Source of the DNA: Harmothoe impar
Lineage: Eukaryota > Annelida > Polychaeta > Phyllodocida > Polynoidae
Assembly: GCA_947462335.1 (NCBI GenBank)
Contig: OX381717.1
Coordinates: forward strand, 42,141,523 to 42,205,522
Length of the DNA stretch: 64,000 nt
Direction of reading: 5' to 3'
Under the pieces are notes generated by a model. That model saw nothing but the letters and a program-made list of their open reading frames with translations, had not been told where the DNA came from and made no database searches. Positions within the stretch are counted from its first letter, which is position 1; every line of letters begins with the position of its first letter. This document shows, piece by piece, positions 22,601-32,507 of this stretch. Both the position numbers and the translations under genes were made by a program.

Positions 22601-22819
22601 ATGGCTACAATGTATCCTGGGAGGAGTTTATCAATTGGCCTATCACTGCTGACGGTGCTGCTCGTACTGACCATGAACAAGACAGCAGATCTCACTGTAA
22701 AACGAAGAATTGTGAAAGAAGGGGAAATGATGAGGATACTATACTGGAATGCCTTCCGTGGATTTGCGAACTATAGTTTTGGGACAGGAAATGCACCATT
22801 TGTTCAAAATGGATGTAAG
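22601..22819 (+). CDS. Fucosyltransferase exon 1, signal anchor
   Basis: The start ATG at 22601 has a strong context (CCAGCCATGG); an in-frame TTG upstream is ignored. It encodes M-A-T-M-Y-P-G-R-S, then a hydrophobic helix, a basic stem (V-K-R-R-I-V-K) and the first catalytic strand I-L-Y-W-N, a GT10 hallmark. Donor GTGAGC, phase 0. Confidence 0.85.
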
Positions 22820-22913
22820 GTGAGCACCTTTAAGTAGAGCAAAGATTAAATAATTATAAGAGAGTCGATTGGTTGATTACATGCCCTCTGAAGGATGTAG
22901 TGCAATTGGTCAC

Positions 22914-23010
22914 TTAAAGTGGCATTCTCACCTTGCGTTTCCCACTCACAGTTCTAGTACTGTTCTAGTCTGCTATGTGGTAAGTGCGAGTGGTGAGAAT
23001 GCCCCTTTAA
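22914..23010. mobile_element. TTAA-bounded miniature element, copy 2 (intron 1)
   Basis: TTAAAGTGGCATTCTCACC to GGTGAGAATGCCCCTTTAA. The interior matches copy 1 in inverted orientation (TTCCCACTCACAGTTCTAGT). Confidence 0.75.
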
Positions 23011-23532
23011 ACAGAATTTCCTCGACCAAAGACTAAACTATATTCTAGTGGCTGGAAGATTCGGGCTCCAATCCCAGGGGACAATGATAACCTATATGAA
23101 GTATCACCTAAAGTGGTCTCTCCTAGTAATGAGTAGAGCAGAGTTTTGTCATATTTATCTGGAGACCATTTTCAAAGTAAATAACTTAATATAGGAATAT
23201 TAATTATTTCTAAGAGCTTATAGCACTAGTCTAGTACACTGTTCCTGTGTATGTCCTTATTGAGCAAGATGTTTATATTATGAAATTATGTCTATAACTA
23301 CATACAGAAAAGTAAAGGAGTCAACCATGTCTCCCACGTAGTTCTGGTAAAAATGGACTTTCAAACAACTAGCCTATTGACTATACAAAACTGTATATAT
23401 ATATATATGAAGAGTCATCTCAAGTTGAATAGTCATAATTATAGGTGGAGTCATTGGTGGTTCGACCTTCTATTTTACCAGAGCCACAGGTGACACCTTT
23501 ACTTTTCTCTGTGTATGTATGTCTTCAATCAG

Positions 23533-23637
23533 GTGTCCAGCTGCATAGCCACTACCTCCAGGCAGAATGTCCAAGATGCTGATGCCGTTATGTTCCACAT
23601 TGCTGACCTTTCGAGTTATCCACACGACTTTCCCAAG
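23533..23637 (+). CDS. Fucosyltransferase exon 2
   Basis: 105 nt, 35 codons, phase 0 to 0. Acceptor TTCAATCAG, donor GTTATG (weak but in frame). Encodes C-I-A-T-T-S-R and then A-D-A-V-M-F-H, the GT10 segment where family members read A-D-A-V-x-F-H. Confidence 0.85.
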
Positions 23638-23812
23638 GTTATGAGTCGTTTTTTGCAACCATCACAATCACATATATGGTCCTCCATATATATGGACTCC
23701 CACTCATTTAACATAATTAGCCAATAGGGTCAAATTTAAACTTAATAATAGGTAATAAACATGATCTAAATAGGTACATCCAGAGAGATATGAGAGTCAG
23801 CTGGACGCTGCA

Positions 23813-24134
23813 TATGTCGCCAAAAGACTCTCTTACAAAGGTCAGGCATTTTAGTGAGAGTCAGGCATTGCTGGACTTGCCCAAAGAGCTCAAGACTCTG
23901 GTCATGCTGGATCCTATTGCCAGAGTCTAGCCATGCTGGGCTCTAGGGAGAGTTTCTTTCAGCCTCCAACAGACCAGTCCAGCATGGTCAGACTCTTAAG
24001 CAGTTCTGCTATAGTGCAGCCTGTTATTGAAGGTACAGCAGAGGCTGACTCTCACTAAAATTGTCCTTGACCTCCCTAATAATATTATAGTCGAGCAGTG
24101 CCTGACCCTTGTATAAGAGTGCTTTTGGCGACAT
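23813..24134. mobile_element. Miniature element in fucosyltransferase intron 2
   Basis: 322 bp. The left end ATGTCGCCAAAAGACTCTCT and the right end (reverse complement ATGTCGCCAAAAGCACTCTT) pair, extending through AAGGTCAGGCA. Internal GTCCAGCATGGTCAGACTCT words relate it to short repeats at 9608 and 14424. Confidence 0.7.
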
Positions 24135-24264
24135 GGGTTGACCCTCATGCTTGCCTCAGTATAGGAAGGGAGTATGGTCCGGGTTAACATCCTGAATCAA
24201 TTTCAATAGGATTGAAATTTTAGTCCTGATTATTTGATATACTAACTGTGATATCTTACCACAG

Positions 24265-24392
24265 GTTCGGCTTCCACATCAAAAGTATGTGTTCTTTGTC
24301 CGCGAGTCACCTGTCAACTCCCATCTCAAAATGGCCGACTTCAACAACTTCTTCAATATCTCCATGACTTATAGCCGGGGCTCTGATGTCAA
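24265..24392 (+). CDS. Fucosyltransferase exon 3
   Basis: 128 nt, phase 0 to 2. Acceptor TTACCACAG, donor GTAAGT. Encodes Y-V-F-F-V-R-E-S-P and F-N-I-S-M-T-Y-S-R-G-S-D-V, the conserved E-S-P and M-T-Y-R-x-D-S-D regions of GT10. The family usually has R-x-D-S-D; here it is S-R-G-S-D, a small departure. Confidence 0.88.
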
Positions 24393-24875
24393 GTAAGTTT
24401 TTTCTCCTAAAATGATGAAAACGTTGAGCTGGTCTCCCTTGCGAGAGGATTTCGCCTATTGGTCAATATAGGTCACAAGTCTACCACTATAAGAGGACAC
24501 TCAGACTTTGAAATCCCTCATTTACAGCCGTAACTGTTTTATTACTTATGTCACGTTTACCCTATAAATCACTAGATAAAACATATGAAATAATATTATG
24601 TTGTAATGTATTAATAGCTGATGAATGCCCTTCTTATGATGGTGCTTACTTGTTGGCATTTAAAATTCTAATTTAAAGATTTATTAATTTATGATAACTT
24701 TTATATATAAGAATGAGAATGTTATTTCGGGGACTAAGATGCGCACAGTCAAGCAGAACATATGATTCACATGCATGTAGCCTCCAATGCACACATAACA
24801 TTGAGATAGTATTCCAATGCTTTTTTCCATACCTGTCAGAAAAGTATGCTACATGATTATTCATTGCTTTCACAG

Positions 24876-25599
24876 GTTTCCCTTTGGAACTATCGAGAGG
24901 CGTGCAGAGAAAGCTCCTCTTCCCTACAATGAGAGCATTCTTAAACAAAAACAAAGGTTTGCTGTTGCCATCATCAGTAACTGTGGTGGTCAAAGTGAGC
25001 GACTCACTCTCATTAAATCACTTCAGAAATACATCCCAATTACAATATTCGGCGCATGTGCCGACCAATCGTCAACGACACAGGACCAGCAATGCGTGCA
25101 ATCATATGACCGGGAGTGCAGTCGAAAGCTAATTTCAAACTACAAGTTTTATTTAGCGTTTGAGAATTCGCTCTGTCGCGATTACATCACGGAGAAGTTG
25201 TATAAGGTATTGGATCAGCCGGTGGTGCCAGTTGTTTACGGAGGTGCTAACTACTCCAATCTTCTCCCTAAACACTCATACATCAATGTACAGGACTTTG
25301 AGGACATCAAATCTCTCGCGGACCATCTCAAAACTGTCGCGAGCAATGCTGATAAATACCTAAGCTATTTCAAATGGAGGAGGGAATACAAGCAAGTCGC
25401 AAAGACTAGATTTATCTCATCGCCCCATGGGCGGCATGATTTCCTTCAACTTCAACCAAAAGTAATGTGTGATTTATGTGAGTATCTACACCGACATAGG
25501 ATAGAGAACAAGTCTATTGCAGATCTGGAGAAATTCTGGGGAAGCAGCCAAAACTGTGTCAGCCCAAATCCTTGGCTGCAGGAATTCATAAAGGGATAA
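24876..25599 (+). CDS. Fucosyltransferase exon 4, catalytic domain
   Basis: Acceptor TTTCACAG, split lysine codon, stop TAA at 25597-25599. Encodes P-F-G, V-A-I-I-S-N-C, then G-A-C-A, Y-K-F-Y-L-A-F-E-N-S-L-C-R-D-Y-I-T-E-K-L-Y-K and P-V-V-Y-G-G-A-N-Y. This is the GDP-fucose-binding Rossmann half. Conserved cysteines near the C terminus (M-C-D-L-C-E-Y) are typical of the family. Confidence 0.9.
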
Positions 25600-25602
25600 T
25601 AA

Positions 25603-25690
25603 GGCATAGGGCTTTAAGGCTACATTCAAGCATCATGACAACCAAGGGCATGATGCATAAAGGCATTATGCCGTCCTTAAAGACTTAAGA
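25603..25690. repeat. GCATGATG family copy in fucosyltransferase 3' UTR
   Basis: GGCTTTAAGGCTACATTCAA, GCATCATGACAA, GGGCATGATGCAT and the end CCTTAAAGAC. It starts four bases after the stop codon, so the mRNA would carry this hairpin. Confidence 0.6.
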
Positions 25691-25737
25691 AAACATGGAG
25701 TATTTTGTTTCATCGTTGCTGTAGCTCGTACATAGGT

Positions 25738-25743
25738 AATAAA
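25738..25743 (+). terminator. Possible polyadenylation signal
   Basis: AATAAA about 140 bp after the fucosyltransferase stop codon; the nearest canonical signal on this strand. Confidence 0.5.
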
Positions 25744-26089
25744 TGATGTTCACATCAGGAATATGTTTAAGCCATAATGTTCATCTAAACACCACTGCCT
25801 TGGGTTGAAACTTACACAATGAATTAGATAGCAACTGTAGCTGGTAAGGAGATTGCGAATGATAAGAGGTGGAGAGCTGGGTAGAACCTTAAATGATTAT
25901 GAGTTATTCGGCTCTCCATATAAATGATGCGAAATGAAGAGGATAACCGTGGTTATCAAATCTTTAAGTGGCAAAAACCTGATAGGATCAGCATTGTGTT
26001 ATACATGTACAATGTGAACCAGCACTTGTTGCATAGCTCTATGCCATGGGTCTTAACCCTTTTGCGCTTTAAAGACGGCTGTTAGGGTA

Positions 26090-26395
26090 GAACTGCCAGA
26101 TAGTCTCAAAATCCTATGGTTTTGTTAGTATCTCGCAACCATCAGGCTAAATAGTCAATGACAAGAAGTCTCACAATCCTGAAAGATGGTCTCAGCATTT
26201 TGAGACTTCTTGTCATCCCTCAGGCTAAATAGTATCAAACTTCTGAGATAGTACAAAGATTTTGTAGGCGACCACCATTCCTCCTGCCACGAGGGAGGGC
26301 TTCAAGTTTTGGAAGTTTTGAGACTATCTAGGCTGAGGGCTGCAAGATTGTCACAAAACCATAGTATTTTCAGACTATCTAGTCAAAAAACGGCA
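26090..26395. repeat. TTTTGAGACTATCTAG inverted repeat cluster
   Basis: Alternating AGATAGTCTCAAAATC, TTTTGAGACTTCTTG and TTTTGAGACTATCTAGG words with the complement CAGACTATCTAGTC. A related cluster lies at 50110-50285. Confidence 0.5.
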
Positions 26396-26397
26396 CC

Positions 26398-26705
26398 TGC
26401 CGTCATGATGTACCCATACATGGTGGTACCAGTGCATCATCCCAACCCCTTGTGAGTGTCTCAACCTTGCAAGGTCGGCAGGATGCTTGAATGCAGCACT
26501 GGCGAGTTACTCTCGGGCTGCATGCATGCCTCCTGCCTACCAAAGGCAGTATAATGTATCACACCGTCTTAAAAGGGTCATGGACCACATAGTGCTTTGA
26601 TGTGCTATGCTCTTAGTCATCAGGGTATGGGGAAGCTGTCCTGGCGAGTATACTCGTGATTTCTCAGGGCTGCATTCGTGCATCATCGGCATCAACCTTA
26701 AGGGG
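26398..26705. repeat. GCATGATG family, three nested copies
   Basis: GCCGTCATGATGTACCCA, GGCAGGATGCTTGAATGCAG with inverted GGCTGCATGCATGCC, and CAGGGCTGCATTCGTGCATC near AACCTTAAGGGG. See 13611. Confidence 0.55.
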
Positions 26706-26818
26706 TGCCTCCACCAACGACCGTCCATCCGTCCGTCCATAAAATCCGTCCAAAAAAGCAGGTATCTGGACGGATTTGATGAACGGATAGACAAAACCCA
26801 CTTCCACCAAGGACCGTC

Positions 26819-26962
26819 CGACCATCTATCAATCTGTCCAGTTTGTGGTCAAAAACTGGACGGATTGATGGACGGATTGATGGACGGAATCCGTCCGTCC
26901 ATTCTGTCCATCAATCCGTCCAGTTTTTGACCACAAACTGGACGGATTGATGGACAGAGTGG
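26819..26962. repeat. 144-bp near-perfect palindrome of GGACGGATTGATGG units
   Basis: The centre is near 26890. The arms read through CAGTTTGTGGTCAAAAACTG outward and pair almost without mismatch. The arms themselves are short tandem repeats of GGACGGATTGAT. Confidence 0.85.
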
Positions 26963-27068
26963 TGTGAGTGTAAGTCAGATATAGCTGCATACGTGTTAAA
27001 AGCTTTGGCCATTGGCAATTATCCGTGGCTGCCGCCTTGGACAATTACCCTGTCCTTCACTTATAACA

Positions 27069-28161
27069 CTTATACGCAGCTGACAGATTACTGCGGCCAC
27101 TGTAGTCCCTAGAACTACGACGCTGCCGGGCCCGCCGCTGCGCCTTCAATACGCGCGGCCTGCTGCGGCGCGCAGAGGGGGGTGGTGGTGGGGGGGGGGT
27201 CACTTAGGATTCATGTAGGCAAAAGCTGTTGCATAGTTCTTGGGACAAAAGTTAGAAATACATGAATCTACAGGTTGCATGGCCTGCACAGTCCTGAGGA
27301 CTACAGGTGTAGTCCTGAGGACTACAGGTGTAGTCTTGAGGACTACAAGTGTAGTCCTCAGGAGTACTGCAGTAGTCCTGAGCTCAGACTACACTTATAG
27401 TCCTAGGGACTTCCCAAGACTGCTACCGGTACTACCAGAGAGGTACATAGGACAGGCCTACAAAGTGCTTGGGACTATAGAAGCATAGTCCTAGGGACTA
27501 GAGATTGGGGGTTGGTAGTCCCCAGGACTATGTCTGTAGTCCCCAGGACTATGTAGGCCTGTTTCTGTAGTCCTTAGGACTAAACAGCTTGTTGTAGTAG
27601 TCCCCAGCACTATGCCTATAGTCCCCAGCAGTATGCCTATAGTCCCCAGGACTACCATTTTATTAGTCCCCAGGACTACACATTTAATACGTGTAGTCCC
27701 AAGGACTTCCTCTGTAGTCCTGGAGACTACAGATTAAGTCCCCAGGACTATGCACCAATATTGTTGTGCACTTTTAGAATTCATTGTCAAGCAGAGGCGT
27801 AGGCCCTTTATTATATGAAAAGGGGACAGTATAAGCAGCTCTATACTACGTTTTAGTCCTAGGGGCAACTATCATAGTCTTGTGGACTACAACCGTAGTC
27901 CTGGGGACTACAATTGTAGTCCTGGGGACTATATACATAGTCCTGGGGACTATACACATGGTAGAACCACATGCAGCCTTGCAGGCTATCAGAAGGATGT
28001 AGGGTGCAGAGGGGGGCAGCGGGTAGGCAGGGGGGGGGCGGCGGGGGAGGGGGGGGCGTAGGCGCGAGGACGCCCGTCGCAGGCGCGTAGATTACGCGCG
28101 CGGCGGCGCATAGTCCCGGGGACTACAGTGGCCACAGCAATCGGTCAGCTGCCACTTATAC
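27069..28161. mobile_element. 1.09-kb inverted-repeat element filled with AGTCC palindromes
   Basis: The left end CTTATACGCAGCTGACAGAT and the right end (reverse complement GTATAAGTGGCAGCTGACCG) extend as imperfect inverted repeats through GGCCACTGTAGTCCC, about 50 bp. Next to each arm is a very GC-rich block (27115-27200, 28015-28115), and the middle (27290-27960) holds some two dozen copies of palindromes such as TAGTCCCCAGGACTA. No ORF of note, so it is non-autonomous. Confidence 0.75.
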
Positions 28162-28393
28162 AGCCAATCACTGTGTCATATCACTATTTTTTCTTAATGA
28201 AATATGGCAGCTCCATTGCTTCAACCAAGGAGCGCCGTATTTCACACCACTCTGAAATAACCATGCCCTGTGACGTCATCAAAATGGCGGTATGTTTACA
28301 TTTGAATGGGGTGGAAAAAAAGCTATTTAAGCTGTTTTAGGCCCTACCCCCCTATGATAATTTAATTTCAATCAAAAAAGGCAAATAATAAAC

Positions 28394-28546
28394 ACAAAGG
28401 TTCACTCATGTAGGTATTTTGCCAGGGTTATTTCACTTCTTGCAGTTGGGGCCGCATTTCACTCGGCCTACGGCCTCGTGAAATACGGCCCTCAACTTCA
28501 ACTCGTGAAATAACCCAATCAACAGATGAAAAATCGTGAACCTTTG
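28394..28546. repeat. Large hairpin, ends ACAAAGGTTCAC
   Basis: ACAAAGGTTCAC at the left and its reverse complement at the right enclose a second inverted pair, GGGTTATTTCAC/GTGAAATAACCC, and a central GGCCTACGGCC. The arms pair over most of 150 bp. Confidence 0.75.
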
Positions 28547-29147
28547 TCTAGATCTACCACGTACTATACACTGGTAGATTAAGCATGCTGTCCTGTTAAA
28601 GCCTGTTGATCACAGGCTTAAACTGAACGGGGAGTAGAGACTGGGAACCAGGAAGCAAGTGGGTTCCTACATAGCACGTGCGTGGTAAAGTATAGGTACT
28701 AAGCCTACAAGTACATGTAAGTGTAACTTATGCCCTTGTATTTGTCATGGAAATGTCAGAACGCACCGGGTTTATACTAATGGCAGTGCAGAAATACATT
28801 GGAGCTTTGAGTGCTGATCTTCTATGTCTCTCAGCTTTCAGGGGTGTACTTCATATGAAGCCAGTACCATGGGGCTATACTGGTCTCAAGATACATGCAG
28901 AGTGTATCTGGGGCCGGGTCATAGTCACTAGGATTCTGACATTTCTTATTCCACATTTTGACACAACCTGCTTACTTTTGCACTTTTGGGACAAATTTGC
29001 AAACATTTGTGCTCCAAATTTGCAAAAATGTGTGTTCCAAATTTGCAAAATTTGTATTCCAAATTATTCTTGACCTCTTGTGATCTGTAAGCTATATAGC
29101 ATGCCACCGACTACACCATCCCATGCCATATAAATACATGGCTCAAC

Positions 29148-29202
29148 ATGGATCTACCACTCTGGATTATGGTGATGTCTGCGTGTCTGATCACTATTGA
29201 TG
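29148..29202 (+). CDS. Ig receptor A exon 1, signal peptide
   Basis: ATG at 29148, 55 nt, phase 1. Encodes M-D-L-P-L-W-I-M-V-M-S-A-C-L-I-T, a short hydrophobic leader. Donor GTAAGT. The length equals exon 1 of copy B. Confidence 0.75.
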
Positions 29203-29410
29203 GTAAGTAAATGATTTTACAGTGATCAATATCCAAAAGTAATTTCAATAGTCAGCCCGGCATGACATGATCACACTGGATTAAATCTTCTGACAAGAAA
29301 GATAAGATTAAAAAAAGGCATTTCCATATAGACTTCTCAATGATTTCATTAAATATATGGTCAAGAATTTTAAAGCAATAAACCAACGTTCCCTCTCTCT
29401 CTTTTTGCAG

Positions 29411-29770
29411 GAATCATGATAAAGCCAATGAAAAAGCCATTAATAAGGAATGGTCAGAGAGTCTTTTCCACACCTGATATAAAATTCTCTCTGTTTAAAG
29501 TCAGCAATCCTAGCCTAGAACTAACACTAAGGAAGCTCCTACCAGATGGGCATGGTGGGCACAATGCCAATCTCGTCACTGAGCCACTACAAGTTCCTAT
29601 AATTATCTCAAGTAGAAAAGGAGCTAGAAATATCTCAGTATTAAGGGCAGCCCCAGGAGTGTATGAGTCCTGTGAGGATGTGACAAAGCTGGATGGAAGA
29701 TACAGACTAGAAGTGGAAGTTCCTGATGATACTTCAAAGAAGGAATACACCTTTGAGGTACATCTAAAGT
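29411..29770 (+). CDS. Ig receptor A exon 2, membrane-distal domain
   Basis: 360 nt, phase 1 to 1. Acceptor CTTTTTGCAG, donor GTTAGT. Encodes a domain of about 120 residues with P-D-I-K-F-S-L, V-S-N-P, Y-E-S-C-E-D-V-T and L-D-G-R-Y. Only one clear cysteine is present, so the classical Ig disulphide is missing; the domain is called Ig-like only from its place and exon phase. Confidence 0.7.
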
Positions 29771-30110
29771 GTTAGTATTCTTTGTCATTTATAATAGTAT
29801 ACATATTTTAAGATGGCATCCTCACCAAGGGTATGAGAAGGAAGCATTAATTTTGATTGTAAAGCTTAAAGGTGACCTTAAGCATGTAGGTACATATTAG
29901 GCCAGTGGATAAAATGAGGTATTGTATCCCTAAACCACTACACCAGCATAACAATCATCATAGTGTAAAGATATCCTATCAAAGAATTCTGCTCTGTACC
30001 AGTGATATTGCATTAATAAAACAACCAGTTGGAGCGTATATTTTTTCTTCAAAAAACACCCCTTTGAAAAGGCCTCTGAATGCACTATATAACCTGTCAA
30101 CCAACTATAA

Positions 30111-30209
30111 TTAAAGCGGCATTCTCACCAAGGGTGTACAATTTAGTTGTTCTAGTACTGTTCTAGGCAGATAACGAGTGGCATGTCAGTGGTGAGAGTG
30201 TAGCTTTAA
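30111..30209. mobile_element. TTAA-bounded miniature element, copy 3 (intron)
   Basis: TTAAAGCGGCATTCTCACC to GGTGAGAGTGTAGCTTTAA with inner GTTCTAGTACTGTTCTAG. It ends 20 bases before the acceptor of exon 3. Confidence 0.7.
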
Positions 30210-30228
30210 CAGCTTATCCTTCCTACAG

Positions 30229-30510
30229 ATCCACCCATCTGGAATGGTTCGTCAGAAAGCGTTACTGCCCGGATAGGCTCCAAACAAAAAATAACTTGCA
30301 ATGTGTGTGCAAACCCTGCTGCCATCTTTCTGTGGCTATTTAATGGCACTCGTAAACTCCCTCATGGGGCACGGCCAAATTACAGAAGGAGAATTGTTGT
30401 AATAGATTCTACCGATTACCGACATTTTGGTAAATATACATGCATTGCTTCAAATTATGTTGGTACAACCGTCATTGAATTCATCATGCAAGCCGATGTA
30501 GTTGAAGATG
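30229..30510 (+). CDS. Ig receptor A exon 3, C2-type Ig domain
   Basis: 282 nt, phase 1 to 1. Acceptor TTCCTACAG, donor GTAAGT. Contains the Ig hallmarks I-T-C-N-V-C, a tryptophan in F-L-W-L-F-N-G, then F-G-K-Y-T-C with the second cysteine. N-G-S/T sites suggest N-glycosylation. Confidence 0.85.
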
Positions 30511-30793
30511 GTAAGTATAATTCTTTATTGTTCATGGAATACGGCGGCTCGATTGATTTAATCAAAGAAGATTGTATCTCATAACTACAGTTAGATTATC
30601 TTCGCCAGTATCTCACTGCATATCAAATTAAATAAAACTGAATGTAAGTTATTATTTTCAACTTGTCCCCTATTCTGCTCATAGGATTCTCCAAAGATAG
30701 TGGTGCGGTTTATACCCGAGTTAAGCTTATACGCATTAATTTAGGGTACATTCTTTTAATCGTTTTCAATGTCTCTTTTCCTATCATTAACAG

Positions 30794-30925
30794 CAGCACA
30801 AAGCAATATAGGGCGTATCCTTGGTGCCGTTTTTTGCACTGCATTCTTCCTCATTGTCCTTCTCGTCATATGTATGACCTACCGACGTTTCCACGTTTCT
30901 ATACTCATCCATCGTCATATACCAG
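30794..30925 (+). CDS. Ig receptor A exon 4, transmembrane helix
   Basis: 132 nt, phase 1 to 1. Acceptor CATTAACAG, donor GTAAGA. Encodes I-L-G-A-V-F-C-T-A-F-F-L-I-V-L-L-V-I-C-M then basic T-Y-R-R-F, a helix with a positive stop-transfer end. Confidence 0.8.
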
Positions 30926-31054
30926 GTAAGAGAAACTCATCCTTTTTAATCCTCAAGCATATTCATAAGCATAGGAACTAGAGTAACTTGCCAAATGGCC
31001 ATGACAATTGACAGTTTTAAAAAATGGGACTGTCATAATTATTATGTGCCCTTA

Positions 31055-31264
31055 TGGAGTGGTCGGTATTTATCAACAATTTATCAACATTTTTTCGGTC
31101 CCCCTCCCCCCGGCAGGTTGAAATTGAGCACCTCTTTGCGACCCTTTTGGGCTATAGTAATGCACAATCTTTCTCACTAAAAATAGGGTCCAAATTTGTT
31201 GGGTCCCGCCCGAATCCACCAAACCCCATCCCCCATCCCTCATTGTTAATAAGTGACCACTCCC
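31055..31264. mobile_element. GGGAGTGGTC-family miniature element, copy 3, abutting a splice acceptor
   Basis: 210 bp. Ends TGGAGTGGTCGG and GTGACCACTCCC, flanked by TTA on both sides. The right end stops six bases before the AG of exon 5, so its CCACTCCC forms part of the acceptor's pyrimidine tract. Confidence 0.75.
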
Positions 31265-31270
31265 TTACAG

Positions 31271-31407
31271 CAGCTGTTGCTTCTTACCTAGAGACTGCAG
31301 ATGTCAGGGATGGGGAGGTTCTTGTCACACCACCACCGTCACTACACGATGTGCCTGATACCATGCCTAAAGTACCATATGACACTGGTATGGCGGCGGA
31401 TACGCAT
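31271..31407 (+). CDS. Ig receptor A exon 5, cytoplasmic tail
   Basis: Acceptor CCCTTACAG, donor GTATGT after an A-D-T-H end (phase 0). An alternative donor GTATGG ends the exon at 31387 in phase 1. Encodes A-V-A-S-Y-L-E-T-A-D-V-R-D-G and a proline-rich P-P-P-S-L-H-D-V. The alternative donor would change the reading of exon 6. Confidence 0.6.
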
Positions 31408-31880
31408 GTATGTATGTGCATATTTTAGATAATAAACATTATTTCATTGTGCCCAAGGACCTGGGTGGGGGAGGGGTATGGTCAACATGAGCAGTCTACT
31501 GCAAATAAATGACATCATATCATCTCGAGAAAATGAGAAATAATGAAACCTAGAGCATGTCTGGCTGGCTTGTTGGGTACAAGCTGGGTTAAAGTTAACA
31601 CCAATTTGTTGGGTTAACACCAATTTGCTGGGATGATGCCCTGAAAATGCTGCTATGCCTCTACAATCCCATCAAATAATTGTGAGTTATACTTATTTTA
31701 ATCATCTAAATGTTGTAAAACTTCGAAACAAACCGGCAGGGGGGGCAATCATAATCTGTCCTGTTTAGAGTTGTGCATCCCTTTTTAGATATTCAAGAAT
31801 TACAATTGAAATATCAGAACAACGTTTACTATGGTAATAGTTTGAATGATAAATATTTTCCAATCATGTCTTCTACACAG

Positions 31881-31931
31881 AAACTACCGAAAGAGTCGCT
31901 GGATGCACAGGTTCAATATATGGACGAGTGA
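31881..31931 (+). CDS. Ig receptor A exon 6, C terminus
   Basis: Acceptor TTCTACACAG. In phase 0 it reads K-L-P-K-E-S-L-D-A-Q-V-Q-Y-M-D-E and stops at TGA 31929-31931. With the alternative exon 5 donor the frame would end at TAA 31934-31936. Confidence 0.5.
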   Translation, partial: KLPKESLDAQVQYMDE

Positions 31932-32507
31932 CATAATATAGGGGATGGTAACATCTATGACAAAACGCAGAATAAGGCTTGAAAAATGAAAAACTCTTTT
32001 TGTTAGTAATCTTGAGTACATAGTAGATAGAAACTATACGGACCTCTCACCTGTGCTACATACCACTCCGATTCCAACTACCACCATCATCATCGTCACC
32101 ATCACCAGCGCGGCAGCGCACTACTACCCGGTACTCAGACCGATCAACCTTGTGTGGGTTGTACTTCAGACCCGATCAGTGATGGCTGGTTATTTTATCA
32201 GCCACTCGCTGCTGGATCCTGCTGCCCTATGATGCCCTATGTCTCTAGGACTGTACATATGTTGCTAGGCCACCGATATTTGGCCACCTTTGTATCGCCA
32301 TTTTGTTAAAATATATTAGCACTGCTGTCTTTCAATTTCTGAACGCTACTACAAAGTTACTTGGATTAACCTGACCCGAAGGATTATAGTTGTGAAAATT
32401 GTTTATGTCAAAGTTACTTCAGAATGAAGGGCTCCCCCCTGATGTCCCAACCATTAATGGGTCCCCTCGGGGACAAGTGCCTCTGCAACGAAAAGTACGG
32501 TATAACA

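Larger units (their letters stand above)
22601..25599 (+). other. Gene span: alpha-1,3-fucosyltransferase (GT10), four exons
   Basis: The exons join in phase to give about 391 residues, normal for this family. Layout: short cytosolic tail, one signal-anchor helix (about residues 9-26), a stem, then the GT10 catalytic domain, with the donor-binding motif F-E-N-S-L-x-x-D-Y-I-T-E-K at about 246-258. Known family role: transfer of fucose from GDP-fucose to the N-acetylglucosamine of N-acetyllactosamine or chitobiose-core glycans in the Golgi lumen. Whether this one makes Lewis-type or core alpha-1,3-linked fucose cannot be read from sequence alone. Introns carry two miniature elements. No broken frame seen, so likely functional. 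Confidence 0.88.
29148..31931 (+). other. Gene span: Ig-superfamily single-pass receptor, copy A
   Basis: Six exons give about 335-340 residues: signal peptide, a non-canonical Ig-like domain on one exon, a canonical C2-type Ig domain on the next, one transmembrane helix and a short cytoplasmic tail. Most introns are phase 1, the usual pattern for Ig-domain exons. The tail holds tyrosines (S-Y-L-E-T, P-Y-D-T) but no ITAM or ITIM by eye. I cannot name an orthologue; it could be an adhesion molecule or an immune-type receptor. A paralogue with the same exon plan lies at 49983. An AATAAA at 32508 may end the transcript. Confidence 0.75.

Noticed and set aside
28747..29073. 108-codon plus-strand ORF
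   Set aside because: Its end is a local repeat of CAAATTTGCAAA words, it has no recognisable domain, and it lies just upstream of the Ig gene without splice logic.
29127..29137. TATA box for Ig receptor A (CATATAAATAC)
   Set aside because: It lies only about 15 bp before the ATG, too close for a start site 25-30 bp downstream to keep the ATG in the mRNA.
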